Positions 28,911 to 38,582 of a stretch of DNA of 64,000 nt are shown piece after piece. The notes beneath the pieces are model-generated. The model saw only the letters and a list, made by a program, of their open reading frames with translations, was not told where the DNA came from and made no database searches. Every line of letters begins with the position of its first letter. Positions within the stretch are counted from its first letter, which is position 1. A program made the position numbers and the translations under genes. Origin of the DNA: an uncultured bacterium. GTDB lineage: Bacteria; Verrucomicrobiota; Kiritimatiellia; CAIVKH01. Location of the stretch: the NCBI GenBank assembly GCA_937958885.1, contig CALGMT010000010.1, positions 24,685 to 88,684 on the forward strand, read 5' to 3'.

Positions 28911-30399
28911 CGCCGGATTCAGTTCCGCATGGCTCGCCGCGCCTATTGCGGTTCCGCTGCTCGCCGCGATCGGCGTCGCGCTGCTTTCCGCGCGCCTGCG
29001 CGCTGGGGTGTGCGCGCTCGGCGCGGTCGGCACTGCCGTCGCGTCATTTGTCGTCCTCGCGCGCGTCGCGGCCGCGGGCCCGTTGCGGCACAACCTCGGC
29101 GGTTGGGGCGCGCCGCTCGGCATCGACCTGTTTGCCGACGGCCTCTCCGTGCTCATGCTCGCGATGACCGCCGTGCTCGGCTGCGCCATCAGTCTTTACG
29201 CGTCCGGCTACTTCGAACACGCGCGCGAACGCCAATCGTTTTGGCCGATTTGGTTTCTGCTCTGGACCGGCCTCAACGCGCTCTTTCTGACCGCCGATCT
29301 CTTCAATTTTTATGTCACGCTTGAGCTCATCGGCATATCCGCCGTCGCGCTCGTCGCGATGGAGGGCGGACCCGTCGCGCTCTCTGCCGCCGTCCGCTAT
29401 CTGTTCATGGCGATGCTCGGCTCGCTCGCGTACATGGGCGGCGTTGCGCTCGTCTATGCGCAGACCGGCGCGCTCGATCTTGCGCTGCTCGAGGGACGCC
29501 TGGGCGAAGGCCCGCTGGGCCAGGCCGCGCTCGCGCTCCTCATCGTCGGCCTGCTCGCGAAGACCGCGCTGTTCCCGCTGCACCTTTGGCTCCCGCCCGC
29601 GCACTCGAGCGCGCCCGCGCCGGTCAGCGCCGCCCTTTCCGCGCTGGTGGTCAAGGCCTCGTTTTACATCCTGCTCCGCACCTCGTTTGGCGCATTCTCC
29701 GACAACGCGCTCGCCGCGGTCGGTCCGATTCTCGGCATTCTCGGCGGCCTCGCCGTGCTGTGGGGCTCGCTGCAGGCCCTCACACAGGATCGGCTCAAGT
29801 TGATGATCGCGTATTCAACCGTCGCGCAGGTCGGCTATCTCTTCCTCCTGTTCCCCGTCGCGATGCCGGGCGCGGGCGACGCCGCGTGGCAATCGAAGGC
29901 ATGGATCGCCGGTATTTTTCATGCCCTGTCGCACGCCGCCGCGAAGGGCGCGATGTTTATGGCGGCCGGCGCGATTCTGCATGCCGTCGGGCGCGACGAT
30001 AAAAATTCGTTGCGCGGCCTCGGCGAGCGGATGCCCGTTTCCGTCAGCGCGCTCGCTGTCGCCGGCATATCGATTATGGCCCTTCCGCCCAGCGGCGGCT
30101 TTATAGCGAAGTGGATGCTGCTGGTCGCTGCGGTGCGCACCGGCCAGTGGTGGTGGGCGCCGCTGATGATCGGCGGCGGATTGTTGGCCGCCGGCTACGT
30201 GTTTCGCATGGTCAAATTCGCCTTTTACGCGACACCCGCGCATGCGCCGCCGCTGCATGCCGTGCCGCGCCGGCTCGAATACACCGCGCTCGTCCTCGCG
30301 CTGATCGCGCTCGGTCTCGGCCTCGCCTCGGTATTTCCCATCGCCGTCGCCGCGATCGGCGCGCCGTTTCCGGAAAATTGGTTTACGGAGGCGTTGTGA
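28903..30399 (+). CDS. mnhD: Proton-conducting transporter (NuoN/MnhD-like), module 1
   Basis: LLAKTALFPLHLWLPPAHSSAPAPVSAALSALVVKASFYILLR. Confidence 0.9.
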   Translation: MPDAGFSSAWLAAPIAVPLLAAIGVALLSARLRAGVCALGAVGTAVASFVVLARVAAAGPLRHNLGGWGAPLGIDLFADGLSVLMLAMTAVLGCAISLYASGYFEHARERQSFWPIWFLLWTGLNALFLTADLFNFYVTLELIGISAVALVAMEGGPVALSAAVRYLFMAMLGSLAYMGGVALVYAQTGALDLALLEGRLGEGPLGQAALALLIVGLLAKTALFPLHLWLPPAHSSAPAPVSAALSALVVKASFYILLRTSFGAFSDNALAAVGPILGILGGLAVLWGSLQALTQDRLKLMIAYSTVAQVGYLFLLFPVAMPGAGDAAWQSKAWIAGIFHALSHAAAKGAMFMAAGAILHAVGRDDKNSLRGLGERMPVSVSALAVAGISIMALPPSGGFIAKWMLLVAAVRTGQWWWAPLMIGGGLLAAGYVFRMVKFAFYATPAHAPPLHAVPRRLEYTALVLALIALGLGLASVFPIAVAAIGAPFPENWFTEAL

Positions 30400-30410
30400 T
30401 GAGGAGCATG

Positions 30411-30493
30411 AACGGAAAACGGAAGACGGAAGACGGAATGTGTTCGACGCGGCCTGATGCGCTCGTTCCGTTTTCCGTTTTCCGTCTTCCGTC
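30411..30493. repeat. Inverted pair of (ACGGAAAACGGAAG)-type spacer repeats
   Basis: AACGGAAAACGGAAGACGGAAGACGGAA ... TTCCGTTTTCCGTTTTCCGTCTTCCGT. Confidence 0.9.
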
Positions 30494-30504
30494 CGCATAG
30501 AGCC

Positions 30505-32010
30505 ATGCCGATCTTCGACTCCATGCTGCCGCTGCTCGTGCTGATGACCTCGCTGGTCACGGCGGCGGTGATCTTTGCCCTCGGGGAAGAGCGCGCGAAG
30601 GCGCGCACCTTCTTCAACTTGCTGGGCGCGCTCGCGAAGTTGGCGCTGGTCGGGTTCATGCTCTGGGGCGTCTTCCACGAACGCGTCTTCGAGACGCGCT
30701 GGCGCTTCATGCCCCAGCTCGACTTCGTGCTGCGCGCGGACAGCATGACGATCCTCTTCTCCACGCTCTCCGCCGGCCTCTGGTTGCTGACGACGATTTA
30801 CGCGATCGGCTACCTCGAAGGCTCGCCGAACCGGCGGCGCTTTTTCGGCTATTTCTCGCTCTGCGTGACCGCAACGATGGGCGTTTCGCTCGCGGGCAAT
30901 CTGATCACGTTTTTTGTGTTCTACGAGTTGCTCACGCTCACCACGTACCCGCTCGTGGTGCATCGTGGAACGGACAAAGCGATAAAGGCGGGATCGATGT
31001 ACCTGCGCTACACGCTCGGCGGCAGCGCGGCGATGCTCGCCGGCATGCTGTGGTTGTATGTGTTGGTCGGACCGTTCGACTTCGCCGAGACCGGCGCGCT
31101 GAGCGCGCTGGATCCGCGCCTGCACTGGCAGCTCATCGCCATCTTCGTATTGCTGATCGGCGGCCTCGGCGTGAAGGCCGCGTTGATCCCGCTGCATCGT
31201 TGGTTGCCCGAGGCGATGGTGGCGCCCGCGCCGGTCAGCGCGTTGCTCCACGCGGTTGCGGTGGTCAAGGCCGGCGCGTTTGGGATCGTGCGCGTAGTGT
31301 ACGACGTGTACGGAATCGAGTTCTCGCGGGATCTCGGCGTGTTGCCGGGCCTTGCCGCGATCGCCGCGTTGACCATTCTCTACGGATCCATTCGCGCGCT
31401 GACGCAGGACGACTTCAAGCGCCGGCTCGCGTTCTCGACCGTCAGTCAGGTCTCCTACATCACGCTGGGCGTCAGTCTGTTCGGTCCAATCGCGAGCATC
31501 GGCGGCCTCGTGCACCTCGTGCACCAAGGCATCATGAAAATCACGATGTTCTTCGCCGCGGGCAACGTCGCCGAGGCGCTCGGCGCGCACAAAGTCAGCG
31601 AGCTCGACGGAGTCGGGCGGCGCATGCCCGGCACGATGGCCGCATTTTCCGTCGCCGCGCTCGGGATGATCGGCGTGCCGCCCCTGGCAGGGTTCATCAG
31701 CAAGTGGTACCTCGGCTGGGGCGCGGCCGCAGCCGGCCAGTATTGGGCGCTTGGCGTGCTCGCCGCGAGCAGCCTGCTCAACGCGGCGTATTTTCTGCCC
31801 ATCCTGTATCGCGCGTGGTTCAAGCCGCAGCGCAAGCCGTGGCCGCATGAACACCTGCGGCGCGGCCGGTTCGAGATCAGCCCGTGGCTGCTCCTGCCGC
31901 CCGTAGCGACCGCGGTCCTCGTCGTCCTCGCGGGGCTGCTTGCCGGACATCCGTTCAGCCCGTTGGGCTGGGTGCGCATTATCGCCGGACGGGAGTATCT
32001 CGCGCCATGA
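30505..32010 (+). CDS. Proton-conducting transporter (MnhD/NuoM-like), module 2
   Basis: GGLGVKAALIPLHRWLPEAMVAPAPVSALLHAVAVVKAGAFGIVRVVYD; start placed at ATG 30505 after the repeat. Confidence 0.9.
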   Translation: MPIFDSMLPLLVLMTSLVTAAVIFALGEERAKARTFFNLLGALAKLALVGFMLWGVFHERVFETRWRFMPQLDFVLRADSMTILFSTLSAGLWLLTTIYAIGYLEGSPNRRRFFGYFSLCVTATMGVSLAGNLITFFVFYELLTLTTYPLVVHRGTDKAIKAGSMYLRYTLGGSAAMLAGMLWLYVLVGPFDFAETGALSALDPRLHWQLIAIFVLLIGGLGVKAALIPLHRWLPEAMVAPAPVSALLHAVAVVKAGAFGIVRVVYDVYGIEFSRDLGVLPGLAAIAALTILYGSIRALTQDDFKRRLAFSTVSQVSYITLGVSLFGPIASIGGLVHLVHQGIMKITMFFAAGNVAEALGAHKVSELDGVGRRMPGTMAAFSVAALGMIGVPPLAGFISKWYLGWGAAAAGQYWALGVLAASSLLNAAYFLPILYRAWFKPQRKPWPHEHLRRGRFEISPWLLLPPVATAVLVVLAGLLAGHPFSPLGWVRIIAGREYLAP

Positions 32011-33752
32011 ACCTGCTCCCGTTGCCTGATGCGATGTTGCCCGCGCTGCTTGCGCTCGCGTTGCTGGCGCCGCTCCTGCTCGCGGTGCGCCCGCGCGCGA
32101 CCGGATGGGGTGCAGTCGCCGCCTTGCCCGCCGTTGCGCTCGCGTTTGTCAAGCCGTTCGAGACGGGAATGGATGTCCTCTTGATCGGCGCGCGATTCGG
32201 CGTGCATCCCGGCAACGCGCCGTTCCTGCTGCTCGCCGGCGCGCTATGGACGCTCGCCACATGGTTCGCGCGCCACTACATGGCGCATGACGCGCATGCC
32301 GTCCGTTATCACTTCTTTCACCGCCTCGCGATGACCGGCAACTTCGGCCTCATCCTCGCGCAGGACCTCGCAACCTTTTACTTTTTCTTCGCGCTGATGA
32401 GCCTTGCGTCGTACCCGCTCGTCATCCACGACGGGCGGAGCGTCTCGCGCCGCGCGGGACGCGTCTATCTCGCCCTCGCGCTGCTCGGCGAGGTCGTGCA
32501 ATTCGCCGTTTTTTCCGCGATCGCCGCGCAAGCGGGCGCGTGGACATTCGACGCGGCGCGCGCCGCGCTGATCGAATCACCGCACCGCGCGTGGCTTATT
32601 GGCGCACTGCTAGCCGGACTCGGCATCAAGGCCGCGCTCGTGCCGCTGCACGTCTGGCTTCCGCTCGCGCACCCCGTTGCGCCGACGCCGGCCAGCGCGG
32701 TGTTGAGCGGCTCGATGATCAAGGCCGGCCTGCTCGGCTGGCTGAATCTGCTCCCACTCGGCGCGGTCGCCGCGCCCGCGTTCGGCGAGCCGGTCATGGT
32801 CCTCGGCCTGTTCGGCATCTTCGGCGCGGCTGTCGCCGGCGTCACGCAGCATCAGCCCAAGGCCGTGCTCGCCTATTCGAGCATCAGCCAGATGGGCTTG
32901 ATGATTCTTGCCGTCGGCATCGCCTTGCAGCGTCCGGCGGCGATGCCCGCTGTGTTTCCCGCGCTGATGCTCTACGCGCTGCACCACGCGCTCGCGAAGG
33001 GCGCGCTGTTCCTCGGCGTCGGCATGGCGACCAGCGCGCCGCGCGGCGCTGCGGGCCGCGTCTGGATGTGGGTCGGCCTGCTCCTGCCCGCGCTCGCGCT
33101 CGCCGGGTTCCCGCTCACCAGCGGCGCGGCGGCCAAGCTCTTTCTAAAAGCCGCCGCCGCGGAGGCGGCGGGCGACTGGCCCGCGCGGCTCTCCGCGCTG
33201 CTCTCCATCGGCGCGATCGGGACCACGCTGCTGATGGCGCGTTTTTTGTGGACGATGCGCAAAAAGATCGCGCAAGACCCCGACGCGCAGCACCTCGCCT
33301 CGCGCGCGATTTGGGCGCCGTGGGGGCTGTTGATCGCGCTGGTGCTGGCGTTGCCCTTGTGGTTTGCGGTTGGGCTTGCGCCGGAAAAAGCCGCGGGCGC
33401 GTGGTCGCTGAAGTACGCGGTGCCGCTCGCGTGGCCGGTGTTGGCGGGCGCCGCAATTGCGGGCGTCGCGATCGCCGTCCTTCGGCATGGCCTGGGCGAA
33501 GTGCCGCCCGGCGATCTGCTCGCGATTCCGGCGTGGATCGTCGCACGGCTGGTTGGTTTTTATCGGCTGCATCGCCCGGCCCTTGGCGCGCGTGTCCGCG
33601 CGGCGGACGAGGCGCGCGCGCTGGCGCGCGACGGGTTGAAAGAGCTGCTACGCGCGCTTGCCGGCGCCGAGCGCTATCTGCGGACGCTCGGCGTTGCGGG
33701 CATTGCCCTCGCGCTGCTCACCGCGTTGCTGATTTGGCGCCTCGGCCGCTGA
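32007..33752 (+). CDS. Proton-conducting transporter (NuoL/MnhA-like), module 3
   Basis: GLGIKAALVPLHVWLPLAHPVAPTPASAVLSGSMIKAGLLG; VLAYSSISQMGLM. Confidence 0.88.
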   Translation: MNLLPLPDAMLPALLALALLAPLLLAVRPRATGWGAVAALPAVALAFVKPFETGMDVLLIGARFGVHPGNAPFLLLAGALWTLATWFARHYMAHDAHAVRYHFFHRLAMTGNFGLILAQDLATFYFFFALMSLASYPLVIHDGRSVSRRAGRVYLALALLGEVVQFAVFSAIAAQAGAWTFDAARAALIESPHRAWLIGALLAGLGIKAALVPLHVWLPLAHPVAPTPASAVLSGSMIKAGLLGWLNLLPLGAVAAPAFGEPVMVLGLFGIFGAAVAGVTQHQPKAVLAYSSISQMGLMILAVGIALQRPAAMPAVFPALMLYALHHALAKGALFLGVGMATSAPRGAAGRVWMWVGLLLPALALAGFPLTSGAAAKLFLKAAAAEAAGDWPARLSALLSIGAIGTTLLMARFLWTMRKKIAQDPDAQHLASRAIWAPWGLLIALVLALPLWFAVGLAPEKAAGAWSLKYAVPLAWPVLAGAAIAGVAIAVLRHGLGEVPPGDLLAIPAWIVARLVGFYRLHRPALGARVRAADEARALARDGLKELLRALAGAERYLRTLGVAGIALALLTALLIWRLGR

Positions 33753-33764
33753 CCCGCCCAAAAG

Positions 33765-33796
33765 CCCCAAAGGGGTCAGACGCTGAATTTTCTCGT
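33765..33796. repeat. Solo REP-like copy matching RAYT-2 ends
   Basis: CCCCAAAGGGGTCAGACGCTGAATTTTCTCGT; same core as 52155-52183 and rc of 53137-53165. Confidence 0.9.
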
Positions 33797-33833
33797 GATG
33801 CGGTCGAGTGCGCCCGATCGGTTAATGTTCGGA

Positions 33834-35981
33834 TCAGTCTTCCAACTCGATATCCGGCGTTTCGTCGAGCAGCGCGGGGTCAAGCAGGTCGGATGCTCCG
33901 GGGGCGGGCCGTTCGGTCTTGCGACGCTCGGCCTCGGCGCGCAGCGGGGCGAGGTCCACACCGTTGCGCTCGAGTTTTTCGGCGACCGCCGTGTTGGACG
34001 GGTCGATCACGAACGAGCGCGACCACCAGTCGATCGCCTCTTCGATCACGCCGAGTTTCTCATACACGTCGCCCATGTGGTCGGTGAGTGTCGCGTCATC
34101 GGGCATCAGCGCGATGGCGCGTTCGATATCCTCGCGCGCTTCCACATAGCGGCCCTGCATGAAGTAAATCCATCCGCGCGTGTCGATATAGGCCGCGTTG
34201 TCGGGCGCGATGGCGAGTGCGCGGTTGACGAGGTCGAGGCCCTTCTCCAATTCCATGCCGCGCTCGGCCCACATATAGGCGAGGTAGTTGTGCGCATCCA
34301 CCCATGCGTTGTAGTCCTGTGTGCGGCCGGGCGGCGGGTCCATTTCGATGCAGCGCAGAAAGAGGCGAGCGGCTTCATCGATTTGGCCTTTTCGTTCGTT
34401 CGCCGCACCGTACCAGAAATAGAATGCCGGCGTGAGGATGTCCTCCTCCACCTCCTGCTCGCGGGCGAGGCGTTCGGCGCGCGCGAAGGCGGCGATGGAT
34501 TCCTCGTAGCGCTGGGCATAGCTGGCGACGAGGCCGAGATACACAAAGACGGAAGGGTTGTCGGCATCGAGTTCGCTCAACCGGCGCAGGGCGGACACGC
34601 CGAGCGCACGCCGGTTCATGTCCGGCTCGCGCAGCAGCACGCGCGCGAAGATGTCGAGAAATTGGGGCTCGCGCGCGAGGGCGTCTTTGAGGCGCTGCGC
34701 GGCGTCGTCCGCGCGGCCCGCTTGTAATGCGGCGAGGGCGTGGCTGACGGTGAAGTGCGGCACGAGCGGCGTCGCTTCGCCGGTCTGGAACAATGTCTGG
34801 GCGCGATCGAAGTAGTCGAGCGCCGCCGCGGGCTGGTCGCGGCCGATTTCGAGATAGGCGAGCAGTTCGAGGAGGCGCGTGTCGCGCGGGTGGGCGGCGA
34901 GCGCCTCGCGGAAGACGGCGGCCGCCTCGTCGACGCGGCGCAGGCCGGTCAGCAGGAGGCCGAGCCGGAGCGCGGGGGCGGGATCGTCGGGCGCGAGCGC
35001 GCGCGCGCGCCGGTACGCCGCCTCGGCGGCCTCGCTGTCGCCGGCCTGTTCCTGGAGGTGGCCGAGGGTGAGCAGGCGTCCTGGGTTGTCCGGCTGCCGG
35101 TCGACGAGCGTCTGCATCGCGAGCGCCGCCGCCCCGGCGTCCTCGCGGCCGAACAACGCGGTGACATGGCGGCGGCGCCAATAGGTGTCGGCCGGGCGCA
35201 GCGCCTCCATCTGCTCGGCAGCTTCAAGGGCGGCTTCATAGCGGCCCGCCAGTTTGTTGAGGATGGCGAGTTGGAGAAGCAGGGCCTCATCCCGCGGTCC
35301 GCGCGCGGCCGCCGGTTCGAGCACGCGCAAGGCGCGCTCCGCGGCGCGTGCGGCATCCGTGCGATCGCGCATCGCGGCTGCGCGGCGGACGTGGAGTTGC
35401 GCGAGCATCCGCGCGATGTCTTCCGTGCCGCGCGCGCGCCGGAGGCCCTGTTCGAGCAGCGCGATCGCCTCCTCTGCGCGGTCCATGCGGGCCAGCAGCG
35501 CGGCTTTTTCGAGGTAGGGCAGCGGTTCGGCGGGGGCGACGCGGATCGCGCGGTCGTAATAGGCCAGCGCGGCCTCCGGCTGCCCGAGCAGCCGCATCAC
35601 AAAGGCGGTCCAGACCTGCGCGCGCTCGGAGTTCGGTTTGCGCCGCGCAAGGCGTTCCATGAGGTCCTGTGCCTCCGCGCTCCGCTGGTCGCGGACCAGG
35701 CCGAGCGCGACGCGGAATTGGAGTTCTTCGTTATCGGGATCGAGTTCGGCGGCGCGCAGAAAATTGGACGAGGCGGCCTCGCCGTCGCGGTTCCATTCCT
35801 GGCTGATCCCCGCGCCGTAGCGCGCGAGCGCCTCAGCGAATGCCGCGCGATCCGGCGGCAATTTGCCGGGAATCCCGAGGTCTACATCCTGTGCCGGTCC
35901 GCCCCGGAATGCGGCGCAGCCGCACGTGGCGACCGCGAGGCACACGACAACCATCTGCTGAACGAAACGTGCCCAGCGCAT
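33834..35981 (-). CDS. TPR-repeat lipoprotein
   Basis: VCLAVATCGCAAFRGG lipobox-like N-terminus; tandem TPRs across about 650 aa. Confidence 0.85.
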   Translation of the reverse strand: MRWARFVQQMVVVCLAVATCGCAAFRGGPAQDVDLGIPGKLPPDRAAFAEALARYGAGISQEWNRDGEAASSNFLRAAELDPDNEELQFRVALGLVRDQRSAEAQDLMERLARRKPNSERAQVWTAFVMRLLGQPEAALAYYDRAIRVAPAEPLPYLEKAALLARMDRAEEAIALLEQGLRRARGTEDIARMLAQLHVRRAAAMRDRTDAARAAERALRVLEPAAARGPRDEALLLQLAILNKLAGRYEAALEAAEQMEALRPADTYWRRRHVTALFGREDAGAAALAMQTLVDRQPDNPGRLLTLGHLQEQAGDSEAAEAAYRRARALAPDDPAPALRLGLLLTGLRRVDEAAAVFREALAAHPRDTRLLELLAYLEIGRDQPAAALDYFDRAQTLFQTGEATPLVPHFTVSHALAALQAGRADDAAQRLKDALAREPQFLDIFARVLLREPDMNRRALGVSALRRLSELDADNPSVFVYLGLVASYAQRYEESIAAFARAERLAREQEVEEDILTPAFYFWYGAANERKGQIDEAARLFLRCIEMDPPPGRTQDYNAWVDAHNYLAYMWAERGMELEKGLDLVNRALAIAPDNAAYIDTRGWIYFMQGRYVEAREDIERAIALMPDDATLTDHMGDVYEKLGVIEEAIDWWSRSFVIDPSNTAVAEKLERNGVDLAPLRAEAERRKTERPAPGASDLLDPALLDETPDIELED

Positions 35982-36013
35982 GACGGAACCCTACCTGACG
36001 AACGAGGGGGTGT

Positions 36014-36112
36014 CTAACCCCAGCTACGCTTTTTGTGACGGGAGAGACGCAAGCGTTTGCGGCGTTTGTGCTTCGCCATTTTTTTGCGTCGTTTCTTCTT
36101 TACGGAACCCAT
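36014..36112 (-). CDS. AURKAIP1/COX24-domain-like small basic protein (32 aa)
   Basis: Reverse strand reads MGSVKKKRRKKMAKHKRRKRLRLSRHKKRSWG*, with AGAGGCAGGT just upstream; not in ORF track. Confidence 0.8.
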   Translation of the reverse strand: MGSVKKKRRKKMAKHKRRKRLRLSRHKKRSWG

Positions 36113-36152
36113 ACCTGCCTCTTTGGACCCTTCCAAGCGCGAAACAGTCAGC

Positions 36153-37034
36153 TTACGGAATCACTTTGTTTAATGAAAGTTCAATAATGCCCTCGGCGCC
36201 GGCCGCTTTGAGCCGCGGGATCAACTCCCGCACCACCGGCTCGTCCACGACGGACTCGACCGCGAACCAGCCGCCGCCGCTCAACGGCATGACCGTCGGC
36301 GCATGCAGCGCGGGGAGCAGCGCCGTGACGGCGTCGAGCCGGGCGGCGTCCACATTCAGCTTGAGCAGCACTTTCGTTTCCGCGGCCAGCGCGCCGCGCA
36401 GCAGCAGGGCGAGCGTCTCGATCTTCGCGCGTTTCCAATCGTTCTGCCACGCCTGCTTGTTGGCGATGAAGCGGGTGGTCGATTCGAGGATGGTCTCGAC
36501 GATCCGCAGGTTGTTGGCGCGAAGCGAGGATCCGGTTTCGGTGATCTCGACGATGGCGTCCACGAGTTCCGGCGCCTTGACCTCCGTCGCGCCCCACGAG
36601 AATTCGACCTCCGCCTGCACGCCGTTGCGCGCGAGGTACTGCCTGGTGAGACCGACCGCTTCGGTGGCGATGCGCTTGCCCTGCAAGTCCTTGACCGACT
36701 GAATCGGCGACGCATTCGGCACGGCGAGCACCCAGCGCACGGGGCGCAGGCCTTGTTTCGCATAGACGAGGTTTGCCACCTCGTGCACGTCGGACTGGTT
36801 CTCCTGAATCCAGTCGAATCCTGTCAGGCCGGCATCGAGCAGGCCCTGTTCGACGTAGCGGCTGATCTCCTGCGCGCGGATCAGACGCGCCTCGATCTCC
36901 GGGTCATCCACGCTCGGCATATACGAGCGGGATCCGGCGGAGATCGTGAAACCCGCCTTCTTCATCATCGCGAATGTGCTGTCCTGCAGGCTGCCCTTCG
37001 GCAACCCGAGCACGATTTTATTTCCGGTGCCCAT
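36153..37034 (-). CDS. hisG: ATP phosphoribosyltransferase (long form)
   Basis: [68 protein letters not shown]. Confidence 0.95.
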   Translation of the reverse strand: MGTGNKIVLGLPKGSLQDSTFAMMKKAGFTISAGSRSYMPSVDDPEIEARLIRAQEISRYVEQGLLDAGLTGFDWIQENQSDVHEVANLVYAKQGLRPVRWVLAVPNASPIQSVKDLQGKRIATEAVGLTRQYLARNGVQAEVEFSWGATEVKAPELVDAIVEITETGSSLRANNLRIVETILESTTRFIANKQAWQNDWKRAKIETLALLLRGALAAETKVLLKLNVDAARLDAVTALLPALHAPTVMPLSGGGWFAVESVVDEPVVRELIPRLKAAGAEGIIELSLNKVIP

Positions 37035-37193
37035 GTCCTGTTCCTTCTTGGAAAACCGCGCACGCTATCGCAACCGCGCCGCGTGTGGCAATGGAAAATG
37101 CGCCGCGAAGGCGTGTCGGCTCCAAACGGCGGCGGCCCGCTCGAATCCGAAATCCGCAAGGGGTCGGCCGCCCGCCGCGCGCGGCGCCCGCGC

Positions 37194-38096
37194 TCATCGC
37201 GTCCCGGAGAGACAGTGCGAAAGAGCGGAGGGCAGGTCGGGATACGAAAACTCGAAGCCCGCCTTGCGCAGTTTCGCGGGTTCGGCGCGCTGGCTGGAGA
37301 GCACGGTTTCCTTCGCGAACCCGCCGGGCAACAGGCGGAGCAGCAACGCAGGCGTCGGCAAGAACGACGGGCGGTTGAGGGCGGCGCCAAGCGCCTTCGC
37401 GAAGTCGCGGTTGGTGACCGGCTCCGGAGCGACCGCATTGACAGGGCCCTCCAGCGAGTCGTTCTCGATCGCGAAACCGATGGCGTCCACCAGGTCGTCC
37501 AACGCGATCCAGCTCATGTACTGCCGGCCGCTGCCGATCGGGCCGCCGAGGCCGAGGCGGAAGGCGGGCAGCATCGCCTTTAGTGCGCCGCCCTCTGCGC
37601 TCAATACGACGCCGATGCGGAGGTTCACGACGCGGATGCCGGCGTTGGCCGCGAGTTCCGTCGCCTTCTCCCAATCCTGCGCGAGGGTGGCGAGAAAGCC
37701 AAGTCCGGGTCCGGACGATTCCGTCAGCCATTGATCGCCGCGATTTCCATAAAAGCCCGTGCCGGAGGCGGAGACCACGACGCGCGGGCGATGGGTGAGC
37801 CCGACAAGCGCCTCCATCAGGAATTCCGTGGATTGCACGCGGCTGCGGTGTATGCGTTGTTTTTTCTCCGCGGTCCACAGCCCGAAAATCGGCTCGCCGG
37901 CGAGGTGCACCACGGCGTCCAGCTTTTCGAGCGCGGCGCGCTCGATGCGGCCGGTGGTCGGGTCCCACTGGATGTCGCCGCGCGAACGGTCCGGGTTTTT
38001 CCGTACGAGCCGAACCACAAAGTGCCCCTGCGCGGTCAAATGCCGCACAACCGCCGAGCCGATCAGTCCGCTTGAACCGGTCACTAAAATCTTCAT
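37194..38096 (-). CDS. TIGR01777-type SDR/epimerase-like protein
   Basis: MKILVTGSSGLIGSAVVRHLTAQGHFVVRLVR, DAVVHLAGEPIFGLWTAEKKQRIHRSRV; start at ATG 38096. Confidence 0.9.
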   Translation of the reverse strand: MKILVTGSSGLIGSAVVRHLTAQGHFVVRLVRKNPDRSRGDIQWDPTTGRIERAALEKLDAVVHLAGEPIFGLWTAEKKQRIHRSRVQSTEFLMEALVGLTHRPRVVVSASGTGFYGNRGDQWLTESSGPGLGFLATLAQDWEKATELAANAGIRVVNLRIGVVLSAEGGALKAMLPAFRLGLGGPIGSGRQYMSWIALDDLVDAIGFAIENDSLEGPVNAVAPEPVTNRDFAKALGAALNRPSFLPTPALLLRLLPGGFAKETVLSSQRAEPAKLRKAGFEFSYPDLPSALSHCLSGTR

Positions 38097-38128
38097 AGTG
38101 CGTGGAACTCTAAACGCCGAAAAGCCGC

Positions 38129-38569
38129 ATGTCCAATCGTCCGCCCACTTCTGTGTACGTACCGCCCGGCGGCCCTCCGCAGGGGCCGGGTCCGAGCCGC
38201 GCGATTTACGCGGCGATGGGCGAGGAAAACATCTTCCGCATGTGCCGCGATTTTTACTGCGAAATTGGCCGCTCGCCGATCCGCCCGCTGTTCGCGGAGG
38301 ACCTGGCAAAGGCGTCGGAGAAGCTCGCCGCCTTCCTGGTGGGCATCACCGGCGGCCCGCCGCTCTACCACCAGCGCTACGGCAACCCCATGATGCGCGC
38401 GCGGCATCTCGCGTTTCCGATCGACGAAGCGGCGCGCCGGACATGGCTCGACTGTTTTTTCAAAACGCTCGAGGGGGCGGAAGAAACATACGCCTTCCCC
38501 GCCGCGCACCTGCCGGGGTTCAAGCGATGGCTGGAGGAATTCTCCGCCTGGATGGTGAATAAACAGTAG
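38129..38569 (+). CDS. Truncated (2/2) hemoglobin-like protein
   Basis: YAAMGEENIFRMCRDFYCEI...FLVGITGGPPLYHQRYGNPMMRARHLAFPIDEAARRTWLDCF. Confidence 0.88.
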   Translation: MSNRPPTSVYVPPGGPPQGPGPSRAIYAAMGEENIFRMCRDFYCEIGRSPIRPLFAEDLAKASEKLAAFLVGITGGPPLYHQRYGNPMMRARHLAFPIDEAARRTWLDCFFKTLEGAEETYAFPAAHLPGFKRWLEEFSAWMVNKQ

Positions 38570-38582
38570 CCGCCCGCCTTCT

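Noticed and set aside
29815-31950. 711-aa minus-strand ORF opposite the antiporter genes
   Set aside because: Shadow ORF with biased composition; plus strand encodes conserved transporter subunits.
26484-33752. Respiratory complex I or membrane-bound hydrogenase operon
   Set aside because: No NuoB/C/D/I, NiFe large/small subunits or Fe-S proteins in the window; only membrane antiporter-like subunits.
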